Shown piece after piece: positions 1 to 7,171 of a DNA stretch of 16,442 bases. The position numbers and the translations under genes were made by a program. The notes under the pieces were generated by a model, which saw nothing but the letters and a program-made list of their open reading frames with translations, made no database searches and was not told the origin of the DNA. Source of the stretch: BRH-c25 sp029553855 (lineage in GTDB: Bacteria; Bacillota; Clostridia; Lutisporales; Lutisporaceae); the NCBI GenBank assembly GCA_035375865.1, contig DAOSQO010000042.1:1-16442 (forward strand), written 5' to 3'. How positions within the stretch are numbered: position 1 is the first letter of the stretch; every line of letters starts with the position of its first letter.

Positions 1-984
1 ATACTCATCCCCTATTCTCAGGTCATATACCTTTTCGCTTACGGTTATCGGCTCCTGTGAAACAAGGAAAGCTCTCATAACCCCCTCATGCTCCCCTGAG
101 TACACAATATAAGGCTCGGTATATTCTTCAACCATGCTATAGGGTTCTGATGTAAATTTGGCAGTATTCCCTGCAACGTCTGCAGCCCTTACATGCAGAT
201 ACCATAATCCTCTATCTCCAGCATCTTCACATGTAAGATTCACATGACTTTCGTTACTTACATCCTTCCAGCTTGTTACTGATTCTATATCCCCGTCCAT
301 ACTAAAGGCATATTCGATTCTTGCTATGTTATTATTATCACGAACTTTTATTTGGGGTGAAACGCTTATTGCATTACTTTCATTACCGTTGGGGATGACT
401 TCTATAGTTGGCGCTTCGGTATCCGGGGGTACAGGATCATAGTCATCGTCATCATCATGATATTTGACCGGTGGTATTACTATTATAGGCTTTTTGTAAG
501 CCTTAATCTCAGCCATATTTCCCGCCACATCTTTGATCAGGAAATATTCCGGCTCGTCTACAGAAATGATTTTATCTTTATCTCCTATAACCTCCACCGC
601 CTGTCCCGGACACAGGTTGTCTGACAGATCCTTAAGTTTTGCATTGAACCAGTAGTCTGAACCGCCATAGCTGCTGTATTCGACACTCCCCGTCGGAGGG
701 GTCACGTCCCTTATGACCGAGGACTTAACCGCGTCCGATGTCCCAATCCCGATTTTCCTGTATTTTGTATAAAACGTTATTTCCCCTTCCCTTTGGGGCA
801 GAGGCACATATAAAACTGAGTTGAAGCCATCCGCCCCTATGTTTCCCTTTTTAAAAGGAAGCCAGCTGCTCCAGGAAGACCCATCCAGGGAATAAGAAAA
901 CTCATCTGCTTCCGTATCCGTAAACAACTCTGCAAAGTTCTCGTTTGTATATGACTTATCGCCGTACCTGTTATGCAGATTGAC
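1..984 (-). repeat. Paralogous segment, left copy (matches about 15475-16440)
   Basis: Codons for residues 1021-1348 of the left surface protein align almost without gaps to the right partial protein, starting VNLHNRYGDKSYTNEN versus VSLYSAPRYNGRAYTNED. Shared blocks include EADEFSYS, YVPLPQREGE, TPPTG, AKLKDL, DNLCP and IVYSGEHEGVM. More than half of the residues match by eye, with many synonymous DNA differences, so the duplication is not recent. Confidence 0.9.
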
Positions 985-3900
985 CATCACAAAGGGGTTA
1001 TTTATTCCCCCTGTGCCGTCCCCAAAGTAGCTGCCATATTTTATTTCCGACCCATCCGGGCCGATTGCCCTGATTTCCAGGCCGGCTCTTGGGTTCAGCA
1101 GTTCCCTCCCCAAAATTATCTCTCCGTTGTCCGGCAGTCTCTTCCAATCATGAACATTGAAAAGGTTGTTTATATCATATTCAACCCGGAAATCCTTTCT
1201 CCTGATAAAGTCGCTTATTACAGAGGGCCTCACAACAATACTGCCGTCCCCCATTCTCTCCGATTCTACAACAATTTTACCTTTATCAAAATTATAAAAC
1301 ATCATATCCGGCGAAGTGGCACGGCCTATAGGTTTATCATCATCGCCGACGGCAATGACATGCATGAAATACAAGCCTTTCCTCTCTTTTGGGTTGGCAT
1401 CGTATTCAAAAGCCTGAACCGAATCTCCGGCTTTGTATTTCCACAACCCTGAATTTCCGGGGAATTCCGGAGGCGTTCCTTTTTCGGACAGGCAGTACCA
1501 GAGCCCTTTGATCTCTTTTAATACACCGATGCCCCTTGATGCGAATCTATAGGCCTTGCAATAATAAAACTCGCCTGAGAAATCGAAACGCACATCCCCC
1601 TCCATATAATACAGATCTTTATATTCCAAGGCTCCCGGAATGCAGAAAACCGTCTCATTCCCGTCAGTGCCAGAAGCTTTAAGGTATAAATCGGCACCCC
1701 CGTATATATAAACAGAGGGTCCCGGCCCAGAAACACTGAATTGCCTTGTCCCGATGCTGTATGTGTGTGCCTGCAGCCAATCCTCCGTATCGGGATTAAA
1801 CCCTTCCGATACCCATTTATATTTGAAGTCGGGGGCCTTTGTTGAACCATATCCGATTTTTGCATTAAAGTGGCCATAGTTTGACGAATATTTTGTCTTA
1901 TCCACCTCACAGCCGATTAATGTAAATATTGCGCTATCGTTCTTTATATCAGTCCACCAGGCCCACCCGCCCATTTCATTGCAAAGATAATTGCCGCTCC
2001 TGTCCTTGGCCTCGACCCCTACCCTCAGGATGTCCTCTTTGCCAAGGTCTATCCCAAACATTTCACTGAGTTCCCCGGAATGATATTTCCGCCCCGGCGC
2101 TAGGGGTTTCATGTTCTTGAATATTTCACCCGGCGCAGTACTGGAGTATCCGACTCCGAAATAGAGGTTGTCATAATCTACCCCCGAACCTTCATCCTCC
2201 GCATTTATTGTTAAGTAAAAGCCGTCTTTCCCATCCCCGGCCTTTGTACTCTGGGCACTTACTTCCGGTGGCTTGCGGTCCGCTATGTAACGCTTTTTAT
2301 TTGAAAGCTTTATATTCTTGTCCTGCAAAAGCGGTGCCTTGTTTCCCGCTGCGTCCATTACGTATATTTCACCGCAGGAGCTGCCGCCATACATCTCGAA
2401 ATCGCTCCCTGTTATCTCGAGAGGATCAAAATCGGTTTCCCGGACATAATAGCTGAATGCAAGAAGCGATGTACCGTTGCCCCCGGAATAATATGCAACC
2501 GGAGGGCCGAGAGAATTATCCGCAATCCACGAATATCCATTTTGATATCGGAATTGGGAATTAAGACTTACCGAGGTAAGGGCTAAAGTGATCCTATTGG
2601 CAATTGAATCTTTATTGAACTCTAACTCGTCAATACCATGCTCATTAAAAGCATCATCGGACAATGTCATATATACGGGCTCATTAAATTTGAAGTACAG
2701 TTTCAGCTTCGTGAATTGGTCTATTTGCCCATCGGGTTCTCCTCCGTTAATTTCCAACAATACCGGAGGTGAGGTTTCCACATTGAAATTCCGGGTATAT
2801 TTTCTATAAATATTATTCAGGCCGCTCTCTGATTTTGAATCAAAAGAGATAACTCTGCAGCTGTCGGACATAGCATTGAAGGAATTATCGGTAATTATTC
2901 CCCCTTCTAAGGTCATTTCATAAATATTCTCAGCTTTGAATGCATCCCCGGGACGTATAGCGTATCTGAATTTTATCTGTTTACTGTAATCATTTCCGTA
3001 TGTTTCCTTGTTATAAAGGGATTTATCCACCACCTCCGCATATCCCGTTTTATCCGATCCATCGGAATTTGTGTATTTGAATTTCAGCCTCAATTTACCG
3101 AATTGCTGTTCAACCGTCCTTCCGTTATTCTGTCGGACATGCTCTAATATAGCAGTATCCTTAGGAAATTGATCTGTCAAACGTTTCTCTATAAACTCCA
3201 ATACTGTCAGATTTCTCATAAATGTTTTTAAAAACTTGTATAACTCATCATCATTCCCTTGAGTAATAATAAGATGCCTGGCATAGGCAAGGTATTCCGG
3301 ATCGTTGATATAAACAGGCTCATTGAATTCGATATCCCAGTATACATCCTCGCCGATGCCGTAATAATCTTTCATCCTTCTCATTTCGGGAGTGCCGAGT
3401 TCGCGTCTTTCCCCATACTCTATTCCTACAGGCGTAGGCGGTATTTCATCAATTATATATACCTCGATATTTCTGAAATATATGGCGCAATCATCATCCT
3501 CAAGGGCACCATAGGCCTTCTGCCCGGAAAGAGTAAGAAGCATGGCAGTCGCCCCCTCCGGCACATAGCCCGAGAAGCTGACATCATTCCATAAACTGAA
3601 ATCCTTCTGCATTCTTCCTGCCTCTATCGCCCCCGTATATCCGTCATCCCCCGGACCCCAGAAGTTAAGAAATATGCTTGCCACGTCCCCATCAAGAAAT
3701 TGCCCGAAAACCTGAAGCTTCACCTTATATATCAGTCCATCCTTTGCTTGGGCATTAATGCCTTTCAGGGGCATCGACCATTGATAGGAGAAGCTTTTAT
3801 TTATGTCTGTGGGCTTGATTTCGTCCCCCGTGTCCGGGTGGGCTTCTATATAAAAGCTATTTCTCGGGTCCGTGGACCATTTCCCTTTATCGGGATAACA

Positions 3901-4044
3901 GTTTACCTTCCCGAGGGACACAAGGCCCCCGGCACTTTCAAAACGCACATCGGTACCTGCCCCCAAAACCGGGATGGCCTGTGATATCAGGAGCACCGAT
4001 ATTATTATCGCTGTCAATATTTTTCTGCATATTCGATTCCGCAT
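1..4044 (-). CDS. Giant secreted Ig-like-repeat surface protein, 3' end outside window
   Basis: The frame is open without a stop for 1348 codons and runs off the window edge, so the C-terminus is missing. Start is ATG at 4044, six bases after a perfect GGAGGTGA (4051-4058). Residues 1-29 form a signal peptide (RK-rich start, hydrophobic core, VLGA cleavage region). Residues about 30-198 resemble a jelly-roll, carbohydrate-binding-like domain. Two Ig-like modules with an FNEPVY motif follow (240-246 and 453-459); the first carries a predicted helical insertion (about 247-314). Further Ig-like modules begin near 590 and at DVTPPTG (1113-1119) and EAPTIEV (1210-1216), with an acidic DDDDD linker at 1197-1201. 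Residues 1021-1348 match the protein encoded at 13339-16442. It is inferred to be exported and part of the cell-surface layer; no anchor or catalytic motif is visible in this part. It follows the DUF2442 gene by 29 bases and is probably co-transcribed with it. Confidence 0.9.
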   Translation of the reverse strand, partial: MRNRICRKILTAIIISVLLISQAIPVLGAGTDVRFESAGGLVSLGKVNCYPDKGKWSTDPRNSFYIEAHPDTGDEIKPTDINKSFSYQWSMPLKGINAQAKDGLIYKVKLQVFGQFLDGDVASIFLNFWGPGDDGYTGAIEAGRMQKDFSLWNDVSFSGYVPEGATAMLLTLSGQKAYGALEDDDCAIYFRNIEVYIIDEIPPTPVGIEYGERRELGTPEMRRMKDYYGIGEDVYWDIEFNEPVYINDPEYLAYARHLIITQGNDDELYKFLKTFMRNLTVLEFIEKRLTDQFPKDTAILEHVRQNNGRTVEQQFGKLRLKFKYTNSDGSDKTGYAEVVDKSLYNKETYGNDYSKQIKFRYAIRPGDAFKAENIYEMTLEGGIITDNSFNAMSDSCRVISFDSKSESGLNNIYRKYTRNFNVETSPPVLLEINGGEPDGQIDQFTKLKLYFKFNEPVYMTLSDDAFNEHGIDELEFNKDSIANRITLALTSVSLNSQFRYQNGYSWIADNSLGPPVAYYSGGNGTSLLAFSYYVRETDFDPLEITGSDFEMYGGSSCGEIYVMDAAGNKAPLLQDKNIKLSNKKRYIADRKPPEVSAQSTKAGDGKDGFYLTINAEDEGSGVDYDNLYFGVGYSSTAPGEIFKNMKPLAPGRKYHSGELSEMFGIDLGKEDILRVGVEAKDRSGNYLCNEMGGWAWWTDIKNDSAIFTLIGCEVDKTKYSSNYGHFNAKIGYGSTKAPDFKYKWVSEGFNPDTEDWLQAHTYSIGTRQFSVSGPGPSVYIYGGADLYLKASGTDGNETVFCIPGALEYKDLYYMEGDVRFDFSGEFYYCKAYRFASRGIGVLKEIKGLWYCLSEKGTPPEFPGNSGLWKYKAGDSVQAFEYDANPKERKGLYFMHVIAVGDDDKPIGRATSPDMMFYNFDKGKIVVESERMGDGSIVVRPSVISDFIRRKDFRVEYDINNLFNVHDWKRLPDNGEIILGRELLNPRAGLEIRAIGPDGSEIKYGSYFGDGTGGINNPFVMVNLHNRYGDKSYTNENFAELFTDTEADEFSYSLDGSSWSSWLPFKKGNIGADGFNSVLYVPLPQREGEITFYTKYRKIGIGTSDAVKSSVIRDVTPPTGSVEYSSYGGSDYWFNAKLKDLSDNLCPGQAVEVIGDKDKIISVDEPEYFLIKDVAGNMAEIKAYKKPIIVIPPVKYHDDDDDYDPVPPDTEAPTIEVIPNGNESNAISVSPQIKVRDNNNIARIEYAFSMDGDIESVTSWKDVSNESHVNLTCEDAGDRGLWYLHVRAADVAGNTAKFTSEPYSMVEEYTEPYIVYSGEHEGVMRAFLVSQEPITVSEKVYDLRIGDEY

Positions 4045-4073
4045 AAACTTTCACCTCCAAATTAATTCAGATC

Positions 4074-4310
4074 TCAACCGAGCAAAACAATCTCCATAAG
4101 CTCGTTGACGGTCAATCGCAGTCTGCCTTCACCCCAGATGACATAGTCGCCGTCAGTGGAAGCGGTATTAAAAAAATCTTCATTTGATAGTTCTAAATAT
4201 TTCATTGTGTGGAGTTTACTTGTCAAATCTACTGTGACAGTGCTGCCCCCTTCCATTTCCATATATAGTTTGTGGTTTTTCATCGGCTGTACGGATTTTA
4301 TATAGCCCAT
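4074..4310 (-). CDS. DUF2442 domain protein, 78 aa
   Basis: I chose the ATG at 4310 because AAGGGG lies eight bases upstream and the encoded protein then starts directly at the domain (MGYIKSVQPM). An in-frame ATG at 4439 would give 121 aa, but the extra 43 residues are not domain-like and that start lies upstream of the candidate TATAAT box at 4404-4409. The pattern V.P...Y.L.M...G..VTVDL, then a TVIW-like segment (DYVIWGEGRLRL), fits DUF2442, a small alpha/beta domain of unknown function, often found next to DUF4160 genes. No DUF4160 partner is visible here. The protein has no signal peptide and should be cytoplasmic, which is odd for a gene leading a surface-protein transcript. A regulatory or accessory role is possible but unproven. 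Confidence 0.72.
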   Translation of the reverse strand: MGYIKSVQPMKNHKLYMEMEGGSTVTVDLTSKLHTMKYLELSNEDFFNTASTDGDYVIWGEGRLRLTVNELMEIVLLG

Positions 4311-4385
4311 CCCGACATCCCCTTTCTGCAAAGAACAAAGGCGACCTTGGCCGCATTTGAAGCCCATGCGAGGGCAGTTAAATAA

Positions 4386-4420
4386 AAAATCCATTCTATG
4401 CCTATTATAGAATGGATTTT
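4386..4420. repeat. Perfect 14-bp inverted repeat with 7-base loop
   Basis: Arms AAAATCCATTCTAT (4386-4399) and ATAGAATGGATTTT (4407-4420) are perfect complements. Read on the minus strand, the stem is followed by a T-rich tract, so it could terminate the regulator transcript ending at 4466. The stem is AT-rich (three GC pairs), and it also contains a perfect TATAAT on the minus strand, so it could equally be an operator over the promoter of the DUF2442/surface-protein genes. Both roles may hold. Confidence 0.75.
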
Positions 4421-4431
4421 CCTTCTGCAAA
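4404..4431 (-). promoter_or_regulatory. Candidate sigma-A promoter for DUF2442 and surface-protein genes
   Basis: On the minus strand TTTGCA (4426-4431) and TATAAT (4404-4409) are separated by 16 bases. The -10 box is perfect and the -35 box is weak. Transcription would start near 4397, giving a leader of roughly 87 bases before the ATG at 4310. The -10 box lies inside the 14-bp inverted repeat, and the -35 box touches a second dyad (4431-4448). Confidence 0.45.
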
Positions 4432-4448
4432 TCGTCCAATCAGACGAT
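4431..4448. repeat. Short dyad ATCGTC-N6-GACGAT
   Basis: Six-base arms (4431-4436 and 4443-4448) flank a six-base spacer. The dyad lies between the regulator stop codon and the candidate promoter at 4404-4431, overlapping the edge of its -35 box, where an activator or repressor could bind. No T-run follows, so it is not a convincing terminator. Arms this short can occur by chance. Confidence 0.4.
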
Positions 4449-4465
4449 ATTTGGAATAAATTGTT

Positions 4466-6937
4466 TTACTTGAGCCTTTCAGCTAATTTTGCCCGCCGGT
4501 CTATCTGAAGCTTTTGAAATATAGTGCGAAGGTGCGTGCGGACGGTACTTTCTGTAACAGATAATTTTTCTGCTATCTCACCGTTGCGCAGGCCTGCCGC
4601 CGCAAGTTTTGCCACCTGGTATTCCCGTTCGGTCAGATCGGAGGGTATCTCCTCCGGGGACATAACGTCATGCAATACGGCCCAACCTGATAAAAAGCGA
4701 TTCCTGACCCTGTCAAACCTTTCCGACAATGCAGGGTATGCTCTCTTGACCACTTCATCCGTAAGACCCTGAAGGAGTTCGGTAAAGGATGTAAAAGTGA
4801 AAATCAAACCGTCGGGAATTGCCCTTTCTGCCGCATGTTCAATAAGCATTACAGCCTTTTCCCTGTTGCCTGTGCCCAAGTAGCCGACAGCTGTAAGGAG
4901 GCAAAAAAGGTGCTCAGCAAAAGGCCGGGCTTGGACATATTCCATCTCTATTGCCTCTGATTCACCAATTAGCCTCTCATATTCCTTGTTTTGCATAAGA
5001 TAAAACAGATGTACGAACATAGCATTATAAAATGTATTTGAAAACAGCAGGTGGTCGGAAAAATCACCCGTGCGCAGCCATTCGGCAATATCCCCGTAGA
5101 ATTGAAGCTCCCCTAAGAGTACTCCCTTGATTATTTCCAGCATAGGCCGGATGATACTGATATGTTTTAATGAAGAGGATACGGCGCGTTCCATGGAGCT
5201 TATGGCATGCTGCCAGCCCTCTGTGTCGGCTTTATGCAACGCAACCTCAGCCAGCTGCATTGTGGCCCCCAGCTGAACAATACCTTGCTTTTTGTTTTCT
5301 GCAATATATACTGCCTTATAAGCTAAAATTTCGGCCTCTTTCAGATTTCCTCTCTGATAGGCAAGCTCGGTGCGGAACAGCACATCCGAACCGCTGCCAT
5401 GTCCATTGGTTAGCCGTGAATAGATACCGATATACTCCTCAAGGTCATCGGCCTCCTTATCTGCTTCACCCGCTATCATGTGGAACTCGGAGAAAGGAGA
5501 ATAATTGCCGAAGCACCATGGTACCGTCGGAAGGATAACCCGGGAGCACCTGTCTCCGAATAATGGAACAACCTGCTTTAATATGGCAGTCATACCGGCA
5601 ATATCCGGAAAACAGCTGTAGCTTGACAGAAGCTTCCATTCCCCCAGCAAATACGAATCTTCGTATAATTCCGGCATCTCATGAAGCTCTTTCATCAATG
5701 AATCAAAATGTGCCGTTAATTCCGACATTCGAAGAGTCCAGGCAACCTGAAGCATTGAAAGAATGTGCCCTTTTTTTATCTGTATCGGACAATTGCATGC
5801 AATATCCAGTGCAATCTCTTCAATAGAGATACCGTTTATTGTCTCTTGGGTCACTTGTGAAAGATCCAATGAGAGAATCCGCTCATAGTCTTTTATCCGG
5901 GCATAAAACCCCAGCGCCTCTGTAGCCCTGCCCTCGTCTCTGCAAAGATCTCCCGCCCTCAGCATGCACTGGGATTCAAATACGGCACCGCACTCTTTAC
6001 GCTTCTGAACAATCAAATCAGATAAAATATCATGCAGCTCATACCGCTGCTCTGCCGCATCATAGCGAATAAACGGATTATCAAGGGCATTCAGGGCATA
6101 TTCCGGCAAAGTGGTATAGCCTATAAGGGCACATGCCTGCTGTGTGGTTATCATTTTAAAAGGAGACAGGTACAGAAGAAACTTTTTTTGCTCTTCAGTC
6201 AACGGTTCCCATATCAGGCTATCCATAAGCTCTAATATCCCAAGGGCATCTACGAGCCTTCCTGTTTCCCTGTAGGCACGGAGCTGCAAATAGACCGCAA
6301 TGACCCAACCCCCGGTATAATCAGCTATCAGCCGTGCATCTCCGGGAGAAATATCTATTTTTTCAAGGAAATAATAACATCTGATTTCCTCAGCGTTCAG
6401 GCGCAGATCGGCTGCTCCGACATATAAGAAACCTTTGCTCTTTATGGCCGCGTGCAAACCTTTCTTGATCATATGGGTTATAAAGATTATATGCAGGCCT
6501 TCGCCGCTGTGTTCAAAAAGAGCTGTAATAAAGTCAGTGGGCAAAACGTTATATAAATACTGAAAATTGTCTATGACCAGATAGGCTTCATGAATACATC
6601 TTATTTCTCTCAATATATCTATTACTTCTCCTATAGTGACTGTATTCGGCAATCCGATTTTGATCAGCTGCTCCCCTGCGTTCCTGTCTACTTTTTCGAT
6701 TTCCCGGCATAAACGCCTATAGGCTGCGCCGGTAGTTTCATCCGCCGCGGTGAACCAATAGACGGGCGTACCTTCAGGAAGTACGGTCCTTAAATAGTCC
6801 CGTACCGCCGTAGTCTTGCCATAGCCGGACGGAGCTTCGACAATGGCAACAGGCGCAGAGCGGAGTTTGTCCAGCTTATATTTAAGCCTTTCCGAGTAAT
6901 AATGGGGTTCGGTTCTTACACTTTTCCTCAGTTCCAT
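4466..6937 (-). CDS. MalT-like LuxR-family (LAL/STAND) transcriptional regulator, 823 aa
   Basis: This is a large ATP-binding, LuxR-type regulator expected to act in the cytoplasm as an ATP- and ligand-dependent transcription activator. The N-terminus carries a Walker A motif APSGYGKTT (residues 35-43) and a Walker B-like LVIDNFQYL (120-128), as in the STAND NTPase of MalT. The middle (about 330-740) is helix-rich and resembles TPR-type sensor repeats. The last ~57 residues are a canonical LuxR/GerE helix-turn-helix (LTEREYQV, NGEIAEKL, STVRTHL, KLQI). The length is near that of MalT-like proteins. ATG at 6937 is preceded by GGGAGG at seven bases. It has its own promoter at 6999-7028. The inducer is not deducible; no sugar-uptake genes are nearby, so a maltose role is not supported. 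The flanking surface-protein genes are plausible targets by position only. Confidence 0.93.
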   Translation of the reverse strand: MELRKSVRTEPHYYSERLKYKLDKLRSAPVAIVEAPSGYGKTTAVRDYLRTVLPEGTPVYWFTAADETTGAAYRRLCREIEKVDRNAGEQLIKIGLPNTVTIGEVIDILREIRCIHEAYLVIDNFQYLYNVLPTDFITALFEHSGEGLHIIFITHMIKKGLHAAIKSKGFLYVGAADLRLNAEEIRCYYFLEKIDISPGDARLIADYTGGWVIAVYLQLRAYRETGRLVDALGILELMDSLIWEPLTEEQKKFLLYLSPFKMITTQQACALIGYTTLPEYALNALDNPFIRYDAAEQRYELHDILSDLIVQKRKECGAVFESQCMLRAGDLCRDEGRATEALGFYARIKDYERILSLDLSQVTQETINGISIEEIALDIACNCPIQIKKGHILSMLQVAWTLRMSELTAHFDSLMKELHEMPELYEDSYLLGEWKLLSSYSCFPDIAGMTAILKQVVPLFGDRCSRVILPTVPWCFGNYSPFSEFHMIAGEADKEADDLEEYIGIYSRLTNGHGSGSDVLFRTELAYQRGNLKEAEILAYKAVYIAENKKQGIVQLGATMQLAEVALHKADTEGWQHAISSMERAVSSSLKHISIIRPMLEIIKGVLLGELQFYGDIAEWLRTGDFSDHLLFSNTFYNAMFVHLFYLMQNKEYERLIGESEAIEMEYVQARPFAEHLFCLLTAVGYLGTGNREKAVMLIEHAAERAIPDGLIFTFTSFTELLQGLTDEVVKRAYPALSERFDRVRNRFLSGWAVLHDVMSPEEIPSDLTEREYQVAKLAAAGLRNGEIAEKLSVTESTVRTHLRTIFQKLQIDRRAKLAERLK

Positions 6938-6998
6938 ATTGCTGCCTCCCGTGCGGCCTTTTTAGCTATTCCTGTCATATTATGCAATAGATTCTACC

Positions 6999-7028
6999 AT
7001 TATAGTATATTTCCTTCTATTTATACAA
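6999..7028 (-). promoter_or_regulatory. Sigma-A-like promoter of the LuxR-family regulator
   Basis: On the minus strand TTGTAT (7023-7028) and a perfect TATAAT (6999-7004) are spaced by 18 bases. Transcription would start near 6992, about 55 bases before the ATG at 6937. The surrounding DNA is strongly AT-rich, as expected of a promoter. The spacer contains AGAAGGAAA (7010-7018), also found in the candidate promoter at 4404-4431. Confidence 0.7.
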
Positions 7029-7087
7029 TTTATTTCTTTCTAAAAATAACTGCAAGAGTATAAAAGATAAAAAAACCATATTTTGTA

Positions 7088-7099
7088 ATGCAGCTGCAT
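7088..7099. promoter_or_regulatory. 12-bp palindrome ATGCAGCTGCAT upstream of the regulator promoter
   Basis: This perfect palindrome stands about 60 bases upstream of the -35 box at 7023-7028, in otherwise AT-rich DNA. LuxR-type helix-turn-helix proteins usually bind dyads, so it could be an activator or autoregulatory site. It has no adjacent T-run. The sequence is short enough that chance cannot be excluded. Confidence 0.3.
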
Positions 7100-7113
7100 A
7101 AGAAAAGCACAAC

Positions 7114-7143
7114 AAAAGGAGAATTCCAAAATCAGAATTCTCC
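7114..7143 (-). terminator. Rho-independent terminator of the SLH surface-protein operon
   Basis: Perfect nine-base arms GGAGAATTC (7118-7126) and GAATTCTCC (7135-7143) enclose an eight-base loop. On the minus strand the stem is followed by TTTTGTTGTG. It lies 28 bases after the stop codon at 7172, which fits termination of the operon before the regulator's promoter. Confidence 0.82.
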
Positions 7144-7171
7144 CTGATCATTATTAAGATATAATGTAATC

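Noticed and set aside
973..1452. Plus-strand 159-codon ORF near the left edge
   Set aside because: It lies opposite the continuous 1348-codon surface-protein frame and shows no domain or ribosome binding site.
4311..4439. 43-residue N-terminal extension of the DUF2442 ORF starting at the ATG at 4439
   Set aside because: The extension is not domain-like, runs through the 14-bp inverted repeat and the candidate -10 box, and the ATG at 4310 has a good ribosome binding site.
4466..6937. Regulator called as maltose regulator malT
   Set aside because: Architecture matches MalT, but LAL regulators are diverse and no maltose or maltodextrin gene is present, so no gene symbol was given.
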